Assembly (NCBI GenBank): GCA_013397115.1
Contig: VWZW01001321.1
Span: 806,001-870,000, forward strand
DNA length: 64,000 nt
Origin: Edolisoma coerulescens
Taxonomy: Eukaryota; Chordata; Aves; Passeriformes; Campephagidae
Direction of reading: 5' to 3'
The translations under genes were made by a program, and so were the position numbers. Shown here piece by piece: positions 1 through 10,280 of this stretch (the first letter of the stretch is position 1; the number at the start of each line of letters is the position of its first letter). The notes beneath the pieces are model-generated. The model saw nothing but the letters and a program-made list of their open reading frames with translations. It was not told where the DNA came from and did no database searches.

Positions 1-209
1 AAAACATTAACAGATGAAATTTTGGCGCACAGTCTGATGTGTCATGTGTTTTAAAGGTATCCTTCATCTTCAGTGATTTCATCATATAGAACTTAAGAAA
101 GTCCAGAGAAATCTGTCATAAAGGGAGGCAACACGTTTTAAGCAATTGTATTATAGTACAAAATGACTGTTAAACCTAATAAACATCTGAAAGTCCTCAG
201 AAACAGCTG
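1..209. other. AT-rich DNA before first CR1
   Basis: Short AT-rich stretch in which I see no gene, repeat or motif that I can support. It ends where CR1-like sequence begins at about 210. Confidence 0.5.
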
Positions 210-612
210 AGGTCACTTGGTTTGTTCAGCCTGATGAAGAGGAGACTGAGGGGAGACCTCACAGCTGTTTAGAACTTCCTTGTGAGGGGAAGCAGAGGGG
301 CAGGCACCGATCTCTTCTCTGTGGTGACCAGTGACAGGACCCAAGGGAATGGCCTGAAGTTGTGTCAGGGGCATTTAGGTTGGATATCACGAAAAGGTTC
401 TTCACCCAGAGGGTGGTTGGGCACTGGAACAGGCTACCCAGGTAAGTGGTCACAGCACCAGCCTGACAGAGTTCAAAGAGCATTTGGACAATGCTCTCAG
501 GCACACTGTGTGACTCTTGGGGATGGTCCTGTGCTGGGCCAGGAGCTGGACTTTGATGATCCTGATGGGTCCCTTCCAACTGAGGACATTCTATGATTTT
601 ATGATTCTATGA
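210..612 (+). mobile_element. CR1 LINE, 5'-truncated 3' end
   Basis: This is the 3' part of a CR1 non-LTR retrotransposon in sense orientation. It opens with the segment resembling CR1 'GTTCAGCCTG.TGAAGAGGAGACTGAGGGGAGACCT' and includes GTGACAGGACCCAAGGGAATGG and the 'TTCTTCACCCAGAGGGT' and 'CACTGGAACAGGCT' blocks. It finishes with TCCCTTCCAACTGAGG and two to three imperfect copies of the ATTCTATG terminal repeat at about 588-612. The 5' end is missing, as is usual for target-primed insertion. No obvious target-site duplication is visible. Divergence is moderate and stop codons break every frame across the whole element, so it is inactive. Confidence 0.9.
282..420 (+). pseudogene. Decayed CR1 ORF2 C-terminal fragment
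   Basis: A translation of this part of the CR1 copy contains TDLFSVVTSDRTQGNGLKL, which matches the CR1 ORF2 C-terminal block usually read as LFSVVPSDRTRGNGHKL. The frame is lost further along, so this is a remnant of the reverse-transcriptase polyprotein tail and not a host gene. The opposite-strand reading frame over the same bases is a shadow. Confidence 0.75.
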
Positions 613-1292
613 ACATGTGAAGGGCAGGAAGTGAATTTCCTAAGATATACTTCCACATGGCAAAACTTAGAGTCTATAAAAAAAGTCCAGTTAGAAAAAC
701 CCCCAACTAAATAGACTTATTTAAAATAAGAGCACAGCATTTCTATGTAATTTTGTGAATGATTAAATTCAGGGACTAATTATGTTACTTCTTTGCAATT
801 CCAGTTGCATCCCTCATTAACGTCTGGATTATGTCTAGCTATTAATTGAACAGGAATGAGATGAAAGACCTCCAGACGTCCCTTTTGCTAATTCAGGCAG
901 GCATCGTTGTGTTGTTTTTCCCCATGAAGTGCCTGTGCTTTGCAGAGACTGTCTGTCTCAATGAGCTCTTGCAACCTTGAAGAGCTAACAAACTGCAGCT
1001 CCAAATTATTCAGACTACTAGTTTGCTCTCAGTTTGTTAAAAGTCAAGGAGCAATAAACTGTACCCCAGTAAAGGGCGGCAATGTCATCAGTGTCATCAT
1101 GCCAAACTTCAGCATTCAGAACTAAAAACCTGGCCCATCACTGAGATCATGGGACTCTCATACAAACAGTTGGGTTGGGATTTTTTTCTTTGCTAACTCA
1201 TATCTCTGTCTCTCTGATTCACATACATGTAACATAGTGAATAAATCAATGTTTAAAAGTTGCCACGATGGCTGCTCTGTAGTATACTGGTT
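613..1292. other. Unique AT-rich DNA, nothing recognised
   Basis: Between two CR1 copies. A 61-codon open frame at 940-1125 on the + strand has no recognisable domain and no support as a gene. Otherwise I see nothing. Confidence 0.5.
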
Positions 1293-1470
1293 ATCATAGA
1301 ATCACAGAATTGTATGTGATGGAAAAGAAATTTAAATTATCTTCTTGTTCCATATCCCTTGCCATGGGCAGGTACATCTTTCCCTAGACCAGGTTGTTCA
1401 AATCCCCATTCAACTGGACCTTGAACACTAATGTCTTCCCTGTCTTTTCCTCCATGTTTTTCTTGGTTAT
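1293..1470 (-). mobile_element. CR1 LINE 3' fragment, diverged
   Basis: Reads on the minus strand. The + strand begins CATAGAATCACAGAATTG, the complement of the CR1 terminal repeat. It continues with diverged versions of the CR1 3' UTR, including the 'CCCTTGCCATGGGCAGG' and 'CTAGACCAGGTTGTTCAAA' blocks and the 'CCTTGAACAC' block. Similarity fades after about 1470. It is older than the copies at 7.3 and 35.9 kb. Confidence 0.75.
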
Positions 1471-4400
1471 CTCACTCTCCACTGGGAGTGGATAGGAGAA
1501 AATAATGGTTTGTGCACATCCTACTTCATAGAATTTTTGATCTTATGGGAAACAAGGAATACTTTCGTACGTTCTTGAGAGCCAAAGTAAAAACACAGTC
1601 TAACATGATATGAACTTACCAGGGGTTTCACAATTTTTAAAACACACTAGTATCCCCTGATTTGCCCATGGCACATTCCACTATTTTATCTCCTTGGAAA
1701 ATAGTATTTATACTTGAAAAAAACCCGAAACTGTTTTGCTGAAACTATTCCCATTTAGAAATGTAACCTTTCTCAGTTAAAAGCAACTGCACAAATCTTT
1801 TCCATCCTCCACATCATCCACCTGGCTATCAGGAGACCAGATATCAAAGTATTTATTAAATACAAAAAGACTTCCAGAATGATTAGTAAATTATAGGATT
1901 GCTAAAATTTTAAAATGCAGAGAGAAGCTGCCATCATTCTGGCTTCTTATGCTTTTGTGCATTGATACATTACATGAGAGAGTTCTCTGCCTTTATTTCA
2001 GTCTCTACTCTTCTAGCTAGGAATTATTCTAGATACTCATGCCATAATTAATAAGCTTTATGCACTTTCTCCCCATGAAAACATTCTAAAAGTTGGTGAG
2101 AAGACAAATATTTCTTTAAGCCTCAGGAATCATGAAAAAAAAAATCACATAGTTTTCAGTGTTCAGTCTAGAAGATTGTACTGGGGGAATTGGTTAGGAA
2201 GAGCCCTGCCTGGGATTTAACGTAACCTGGCTCTTCAGTACAGGTATCCTTACCCCTAGTAAGGAGCAGACCCATGACTTTTTATCTTCAGCATCCACCT
2301 GGGTAAATGATATGAGGCCGACTCATCTCGACACTGAATTTCCCAACCCATTGTAGTACCACTGGCTGGAAAGATATGAGGAAAGAGTCAGAGGAGAGTG
2401 TACAAGCAAATACACTTGGGCCCTGGGTTTGTATGTCAGCTACCATGGAAACCAGGAAACAAATTTCTAAATAATAAGAAAAATTAAACACAGGAGCATT
2501 TAACAAGGCATTTGAGTGAGTCTACTTAATTCTTTATTATTAAATAGAGATTCAGTGCCTTAGTAATGCAAATTTATACTCTATTGCAACCCTGATTCAC
2601 TAGTTTTGACTGCTGATTTGTATTTCATTTGTTCAGTATCAAGTTACAAGAGTAGCCCCTTATTTTTCAAAGAAAACACAGCTTTGGGTATGTTTAACGA
2701 TTTATTAAATTTGTGCTTATTTTCATTTCAATTGATGTCAGTGTTATTGATGATAAACTGATAGATAACAGAGAAAATTTGAGTTAATTCCAAGCTATTT
2801 CACCAGTCTTTCTTTTCCATGTTGTGCAATCAGTAAATGCAGGACCTCAGAATATGTTGGCCATGGAAAGAAGTCAGACTTACTGCCTTTCAGCCATAAA
2901 AACATAGGATCATACCTTTTCCCCACTCCTCTTGTAAAACAGTGGAAAAAAATTTTGTGGGAGGCACGCAGCATATGATAATGCCAATCAAGATCAATAT
3001 TGATCAATAAGTCCTTGTAAAGATTAGTAGTATAAGCAGTGCTGGTAAAAATACATGTAATATATAAACCTAATAGGGATTTGTTAGACTCTGACTTAGA
3101 ACTAAATCATACACTAACAGGAATAATATAATGCAAAATGGATGTAAATATTAAATTTGTTTATCAAACATGGAAAAGCTGTCATCTGTTGTGGAATATC
3201 TAACAGGATTTCACACAGGTTTATGACCTAAATTCTCTAAAACAACTTTAAAATTAGTTGAAAGAAGATATAAGTAAGATTGCAGATTATGTGGCTTGAT
3301 GGAACATCTAAGACAACTAAAATGTCCATAAATATATGGTAAGTATTAATAATAATATAAATCCAATGTGAAACAACAAAATGCAAAGAATGAAAAAATA
3401 CAGCTTGTATGTATTAGATAGAAAACTATCCTTGAATGGAAGAACTGAGTCTAATTCCAGTTCATCTGAGATGGTGAGACTTAACTACAGTGAAAGTAAT
3501 TTTGACAACTCTGATTTTTTCCAGACTAAATTGGAGAGGGTAAGGACTGATCAAGCCTTATTGCAACAGAGAATACAGTGAATTTATAGTCTTAGAGCCA
3601 CATTCTTTTGTTCCTGAGATACAGATGAAAAGAAGAAAGTGTACTTTCAGGCTTCTGCACAAACACAAGTATCCGCTAAGCCTTCCTGTTTAATTTTGAC
3701 ATTTATTTTAGTACTCAGACACATTTATATTTGTCTTTCCTGCCATCAAAAACACAACATGGTCATGTCTTAAGTAGTGAGAAGCAAATAAACCTGAGCA
3801 GAAGAAGTAATCTGTCTACAATAGCAAATCAATGCTGATTTAGTCTCCTTTTGGAGCTATGCACTCTTCCTTCCAGAGTTTTAATTCTATTAGAAAATTT
3901 CTGCGTACCCACATAAATTCCAGCATGGTTTGGTTATCTCTATACTGTAGTGCAGTGATCAGCATTAACACACTAAGAAGAAAACACTAATTGGAAAAGC
4001 AGTAGATACTATTTTAACTAGGATCCTGTTTCATGCACATGTTTCTGAGTGAATGTATTGGTTTTAGACATCTCACTATCAGTATCTTGTGCAGACCATT
4101 GTCTCTTATTATTCTGAAACAGGGATCCTGGTTTATCAAAAAGTCACCAAGTGTCCGAAATCAATTGGATGGGATTTGTTTTGAGGGTATGTAGACTTAA
4201 TTGAGCATAAATTCTTTTATATAATTATTCTTGTCTCATTGAACAGTAACTGTGGGGACATTAAATGATATAAAGACTCATTTAGGAATCTCCTAAAATT
4301 CCCAAATCTTTAAAATACTAAAAGCATAGTCCTGTGACAGTGGTGCCCAACGCAATTGGCCCACATGAAATAATGCCAACCTTTAAGCTTGGTTTTGAAG

Positions 4401-4986
4401 ACAAGTTACCTAGAATGTGGAGATCTATGCTTAATAACTTTTACAGGTAGAAAAGCAGCAAAAAGAGATGCATCGGGAATTCTTTGACCTCAGAGCTGCT
4501 TTTCAAGGCACCCAGCACTGCTGAAACTTGATGTTTCCTAGCGATGAGCAGACTAAAAGAAAATAGACATCGCTTTTAATATGGGATCTGGGCTGAAATT
4601 TCACAGAATGATTTATAAGAGGATAAGTGTTCTACATTAAAATAAAATTTCATATCTAATATATGATTAGATGGAAAGGACAGGAAGGCCCAGAATTTTA
4701 TCTGCATTACAGAAGGTAAATGAAAACTTTTTAACAGTTTTTGTCAAATTTCAGTATCGCATTGTTCAGGGTATGTCTCGACCAGGATGAACAGAAGTGA
4801 TATTGAATGAGCAAAATTAAAAAGTTTCTATAATTCATTTTGTTTTCACAAAAATATGCAGGATTGAGTTCCAGACAAAAGGAGAAAAACAACAAAAGAA
4901 ATATTTATTTGCTTTTGAGTATGTTTTTAATAAAAGCACATTGACTTTTCATTTTGAAGTTACTGTGCTTATAGATTTCATTTTGG

Positions 4987-5028
4987 TTTGTTTCTTTGAA
5001 ACATTTCTTTGTTTCTTTGAAAACATTT
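4987..5028. repeat. Two-copy 21-bp tandem repeat
   Basis: The block TTTGTTTCTTTGAAACATTT at 4987-5006 is followed after one base by a copy with one extra A at 5008-5028. It is a small local duplication with no evident function. Confidence 0.7.
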
Positions 5029-6366
5029 GGAATCCAAGGAACATATCATTTATGACCAAGGAAAACATTTTATTTTCTTAGAGCTGTCATATAGAAAGCT
5101 ATCCTTAGGATGAGATGGCTGGATCTATTAGCAGCAGCTATAGGTAAGGAGTCATAATGGAATAAAGAGAGGATTTTCCTCCCCTTATTTGTTCTTTTTT
5201 TAATGCACTGTCCTTCTTGAACAGAAATATAGCAGAATAATCATGAGACTAATCAGTGACTCTGCCAAGCAATGGATGAAACAAAAATAAATGTCTAGAA
5301 CTCTATCAAATGCTTTGAAAAGGGGATATTTAGTCTTCACTTGCTCAAAATATTGAAAGAGATATGTTAAAGATGTGTGGATTAACTACCTTTATCTTCA
5401 GATGCTAAATACCTGTCATAAATTAGGAAATCAGTCTAATTTTATCTGTCTCGAATTCTCTGATTGGTTGGGTTTGCAAGGCTTTATCCTGAACACTGCC
5501 ATTGCTCAGGCAGAGCAGAGAATTGTTGGAGTGCAAACTTCTCCCAGTCTTGCCTCTGGCAGCGACCTGCATTGACAAATTAAGGGTTGGTATCTCAGCT
5601 CTGCAAGCTGTAAACTGATTTCCCAATAGCAAGAAGATTCTCTACTGCATGTCTCCAGTCCATCTCCATTCATTTTATGCAACTCAGTTTTATCTGACAA
5701 ATTGGTGACCGCAATTTATAACCTCATATATTCCATTGTAATATCAGTAGAGCAGCTTTTTGGGTTGGGGATTGGCCAGGATTTTTTTCTCACAGTTGTC
5801 TTAAATGAATAATGTCCTTTGTATCGCAGACCTTGATTATTTTCAATACTGTTCTCTCTCAACTATATAAATAAGAAATACCTAATTCGTGTTTATTGAG
5901 CAGGGAAGGTAATCCGTGTGGCACAGATCACATGGTGATAAATGCAGCAGGTTCTTTCCTGATGTGCAAGACTTTTGCTTCCTTTAGAGGAGGTAAAGAC
6001 ACTGTTATCTTCCAGCCCATCTAACAGTGAACTGAAAAAATTGTCTGGGCAACCTGCTCAGTAAGCTCCAACATGTCCTTTGATAAGATCAACAATTTCC
6101 CTGCTTCCAGGAGAGCAGCTAGTAAATTGTTGTATTCTCTGGTCAGATATTATCATTTGAATTATATTTTGTGAGAATAGGGAAAGGAATCCAAGATTTC
6201 CTCCTGACAAAGAGAAATGGTCCACACATGCTCTAATGCATCACCAAACGCTTGAAATGGAGTTGCAAATGGTATAAAGTGATCCTAAACAGTGATTAAT
6301 TTCTGACAATGTTCAAGGCAAGTAAGGTCATCTCTTTTGCAAACAGATTGTCTGTAAACTAGCAGC

Positions 6367-6388
6367 TAATTACCTGTGTAATTACCTG
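6367..6388 (+). promoter_or_regulatory. Paired TAATTACCTG sites, candidate enhancer core
   Basis: TAATTACCTG occurs twice, at 6367-6376 and 6379-6388, with starts 12 bp apart, which is close to one helical turn. TAATTA is the core of many homeodomain sites. A TTAATT core follows near 6400. The arrangement resembles a developmental enhancer core, but this rests on motifs alone. Confidence 0.25.
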
Positions 6389-7319
6389 GATCGATGCATT
6401 AATTTTGCATTTTGACTTACTTTCACAGGCCACTTCTACCTAGGAGGTTTGCATAGAGCTTATACCATGCCAGTGTCATGCTTTCCTCAACAGAACTCAT
6501 GCTGCCAACCTACCAAAGGAATTGTAACTCCCAATCACCAAGAGCTATCAAGAAGTTGTTGAGCTAAATACAGAAAAAACCCAGTACTGTTGTAAATGCA
6601 ACGCCACGCCTATGGATCTGAAACTGCTTTCCTATATTGGAGCCATAAACTGCTTGGTCCTGTAGCATGGACCAGACTGGACAAACTGTCCACCAGTCAT
6701 TCTGCCACTCAAAGAATTCTGCAGACCTAGAGAAGACTGCAGAATTCTCTAAGCCCTATAAAACATTTATATTGTTGGTATCTGAATTGGCTATTAAATA
6801 AATGTAAACTATCCTGCTGTGGATATCCTTATCCAATTCCAGGCCTTTCTCATTCTAGAAAAGGCGTAAGAAAACTATTGTCCATACAGGCCTATCCTAG
6901 ATTAATTGTCTTTTCTGTTCTTTTAATAAAAGTTTGATCACACAAAGGGCTACTTCAGCTATTTTCATGTTGCAAATGTTCTAAAAACAAGGTTTGCATT
7001 CTGGACCCTCTTTTTCCTCAGTTTCTGGACACTATTGTACTACTGCTGTCATATAAACTCTTTGGAAAATTGTCATTCATTGTAGGGCCCAAGAACTAAA
7101 TCTTCTTTTTTGTAGGAGCCTGCTTCATCCCTAAAATTGAGTATGAGAATCCACATCAAACTTTCCTGCCCAGTTAACAGACGCATGCAGATGTTGTCAC
7201 TGGAGGAGATGATCTCCATTTTTGCCAACACAGAGAACGCTGACCTTTCACAGACAATTTGTCATCCAGTGAGCCTGAGGTTTTATTCATTTCCTATGAA
7301 ATGCAATTTGCTTGAAGAA

Positions 7320-8388
7320 GAATCACAGAGTTGCAGAATGGTTAGGGTTGGAAGGGACCTCTGGAGTTCATCTAGTTCAACCTCCCTGCTCAAGCAGGTT
7401 CACCTGTAGAAGGTTGCACAGAATTGGGTCCAGGTGGGTTTTGATTATTTCCAGAGGAGAGTCCACAACATTTCTGGGCAGCCAGTTCCAGTGTCTGGTC
7501 ACCCTCAAAATAAAAAACTTTTATGTCATATTCAGATGTTTCTGTTTGTGCCTGTTGCCCCTTGTCCTGTTGCTGGGCACCGCTGAAAAGGAACGGTTGC
7601 CATCCTCTTGACATCTGCCCTTAAGATATTTGTATGCATTGAGAAGATCCCCCTCAGTTATCTCTTCTCCAGGCTAAACAGGCCCAGCTCCCTCAGCCTT
7701 TCCTAAGAGGAGAGATGCTCCAGGCCCTTAATCATCTCTGTTCCCCTCCACTGGACCCGCTCCAGGAGCTCCATGTCTCTCCTGTGCTGAGGATCCCAAC
7801 ACTGGACACAGCACTCCAGAGGAGGCCTCACCAGGGCTGAGCAGAGGAGCAGGATTTCCTCCCTTGACCTGCTGGCAATGCTCTTCCTAATGTACCAGGA
7901 TACCATTGGCCCTCTTGCCCACCAGGACACACTGCTGGCTCATGGACAGCTTGGTGTCCACCAGGACCCCAGGTTCTTCTCTGTAGAGCTGCTTTCCAGT
8001 AGGTCAGCCCTTAATTGGTTACTGGTGCCAAGGGTTATTCCACTTAGATGTTGGACCCTACAATTGCTTTTGCTGAACTTCATCAGGTTCCTCCCTGCCA
8101 AACTCTTCTAGCCTGTCCAGGTCTCCCCAAAAGGCAGCTTAGCTTTCTGGCATGTCAGCCACTCCTCCCAGTCTTGTATTATCAGCAAACTTGTGGAGGG
8201 TACACTCTTGTGTATTCATCCATGACATTCATTAATAATTTGAACAAGACTGGACCTAGTACTGATGCCTGGGAAACGATGATAGGCCTCCAGCTAGATT
8301 TGGCACTGCTGGTCACAACCCTGTGAGCTCTGCCATTCAGCCAGCTTTCAATCTCCCTCACTGTCAACTCATTTAATGCACACTTACA
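7320..8388 (-). mobile_element. CR1 LINE, about 1.07 kb, RT to 3' end
   Basis: The longest young-looking CR1 copy in the window, in reverse orientation. On the + strand it starts with the complement of the CR1 3' end (AATCACAGAGTTGCAGAATG, then GGTTAGGGTTGGAAGGGACC). It runs through the 3' UTR and C-terminal ORF2 region (CTCCAGGCTAAACAGGCCC, CCACTGGACCCGCTCCAGG, ACACAGCACTCCAGAGGAGG) and on into reverse-transcriptase sequence (ATTATCAGCAAACTTGTGGA, GGACCTAGTACTGATGCCTG). It stops near the block that precedes the RT active-site region, so it is 5' truncated. Frameshifts and stops make it inactive. Confidence 0.95.
7703..8367 (-). pseudogene. CR1 ORF2 reverse-transcriptase remnant
   Basis: Two separate minus-strand frames recover CR1 ORF2 protein. 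The frame at 8182-8367 contains SVLGPVLFKLLMN, matching the conserved RT block usually read as GSVLGPLLFNIFIND. The frame at 7703-7930 contains ASRSREEILLLCSALVRPPL and LLERVQWRGTEMIKGLEHLS, matching the CR1 C-terminal region. The segment between them, normally the FADDTKL catalytic block and the thumb, has lost its frame or been shortened. This is a dead transposon gene. The plus-strand open frames over the same interval are shadows. Confidence 0.85.
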
Positions 8389-8929
8389 CTATGTTAAAAC
8401 TCAGAAGGTAGTGCTGCCTTACCCCTCAATGAAAGCAAGTTTTTGACAGAAGCTGAGAGTAACCACTAGGTTTGGCAGAGTTCTGTCTCCATGAAAACCC
8501 TTCTTGAAAAGCTATGTTCAACCTTACTTATCTGAGATGAATGAAAGGTTGCAAATCACAGTGGTTGAATGCCCATGTGAAAATGTTCAGTTAGTCCACA
8601 ACGGCAGCGATACAATAGGAGCATTTTCTTTTGGTATTACTTAGAATTGTATTAAAATTAAGTCAACTAAACTAAAAGCATGATTGTACTGAATAAAAGA
8701 CAAAACAGGTAACATGATTCCTGGAAGGAGTATTAAATTTTGAAAAAAGGGAAATATTGTAAAAAACTAATTAATTAATAATGACCAGCATAAGAGTATA
8801 ATGCTTACGGGTAGCCAAGGCATTGTCTACATACTCAAAGTGAACATGTACAATGCATGAAAAGGTCTATACAATAGGCTAAAACAAGAAAAGATATTTT
8901 TCAGAAACTAGAGGCTGTGTCCACCTAAG
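8389..8929. other. Unique AT-rich DNA between CR1 copies
   Basis: I see no gene or repeat that I can support. It separates the reverse-strand CR1 from an older forward-strand CR1-like copy. Confidence 0.45.
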
Positions 8930-10280
8930 GGAAATAGAGGAGGATTAAGAATCTTTTCCAGGTTATTTGCATAAGATTATTAAAACAGGCCAAAAGAGAT
9001 TGCAGTGATCAATTTTCTAAACTCATCAAAAGTACTAATAACATATTTTTAAATACTTATGTTGCTGGAAGGCTGGCTCTAAGTGAGAGAGGTAAATTTT
9101 TAATTGTGATGTAAAGAGACCATTCAGTGGTGCTAAGCATAAAGCTGAAAACAAAAATGAGCTCTTTAGATCAGTATTCCCAATTGAAGAACTAAAGGAT
9201 CTTTTCAGACAAAGACAGTTCTTATTCAGGATGAGTCAAAAGTACCATCTCAAATATAAGTGTCATTAGAAAAGGCTTTAGAACACATTGGCAAAGAGAA
9301 CAGCAACAAACTGCCAAGACCAAATCATATTTGCCTAAAATTTCCAACAAAATCTAATCCAAAATTACTATTTTATAATCTGTACTATGTAACCTCTTTG
9401 TCATATATCAGCATGCGAGTAATAGAAGTGGAAAATACAATGTCATTTTCTATAAAGGACTCCATAAGAAACTGCACTTGCGTTTGATTTACAGACCAGC
9501 CAGGCTTCTTCAAACAATGGGAAAGAAGATAATTAACGAACAAAACCATGAACATATAGCAGAGGGAGACGGTTTTCTTATTTCTCATTTGTGTCTCAAA
9601 TCTATTATAAAATTTTGTGGAATTTTCAGACATGTAAGAAACTATGACCCATTCAACACCATAGGCTTCCAAAATCTTTTCCCAAAAACTTTTAAGGAAA
9701 CAAAGTTGGCAAAGGATAAGATAAACTATCTAAATTAACTAAAAGCAATAGATTTCTGATTGGGCAGATTCTGATTTGTGATTCCCTTCTCTCTTTCTTT
9801 TTAAAGAAGATTTTGTAAGATTAAGAAAGGCACCAAAAAATGAACAAAACATAACTTGGTATCTACAAAAGAAGAAGTCTCTAGAGTTTTCTGGAAAAGC
9901 AGAAACTGTGGGATATGGTGGTGCTGTATGAAGTCCTGAATGGATGGGAAGTGAGTAATGTGTATTAAGTGAAAGCATTTGACAAGTTTAAACAAGATGA
10001 GTATTTCTTTGCAAAATGCATTAACAGAGGTCATTAGGATTAGCAGATGTCAAAATGATAGATGGGATTACAAAAGAGCTAGTAAATTAATGAAAGAAAA
10101 GTGATTATTAATACTGCACATTCTGGCTTCTAGTCAAGGGATTGTCAGACACTAGGAAAAGATAACAGACAAAATAATAGCTTCATCCCTTCAGCATCTC
10201 CTAGAAGAATGCTACTACCAAAGAAAGGATATTATGCAAAACAGAGCTGTGGTCAGAGACAGTGCAGACATTTTGATACC
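8930..10280 (+). mobile_element. Ancient CR1/L3-like LINE remnant
   Basis: A heavily decayed copy recognised by the order of blocks. At about 9280-9330 the stretch GCAACAAACTGCCAAGACC corresponds to the CR1 RT block that encodes 'SGPDG', and the nearby frame reads NSNKLPRPNHI. At 9448-9560, AAAGGACTCCATAAGAAACT, then TTTACAGACCAGCCAGGCTT, then CATGAACATATAGCAGAG follow the usual CR1 sequence encoding NYRPVSL...E.I and the following helix. At about 10060-10280, TTGTCAGACACTAGG, the ACTACCAAAGAAAGGATATT block and GGTCAGAGACAGTGCAG match the L3-type CR1 3' tail. The segment at 9740-10060 is poorly matched. It is older than the other CR1 copies. The main uncertainty is whether the head and tail belong to a single insertion. 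Confidence 0.55.

Larger units (their letters stand above)
1471..7319. other. 5.8 kb of unique AT-rich DNA
   Basis: I see no gene or strong transposon match in this stretch. It contains a 14-bp perfect palindrome at 2992-3005, a two-copy 21-bp repeat at 4987-5028 and a pair of homeodomain-type sites at 6367-6388. Short open frames here have no recognisable domains and composition like the rest of the stretch. Confidence 0.5.
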
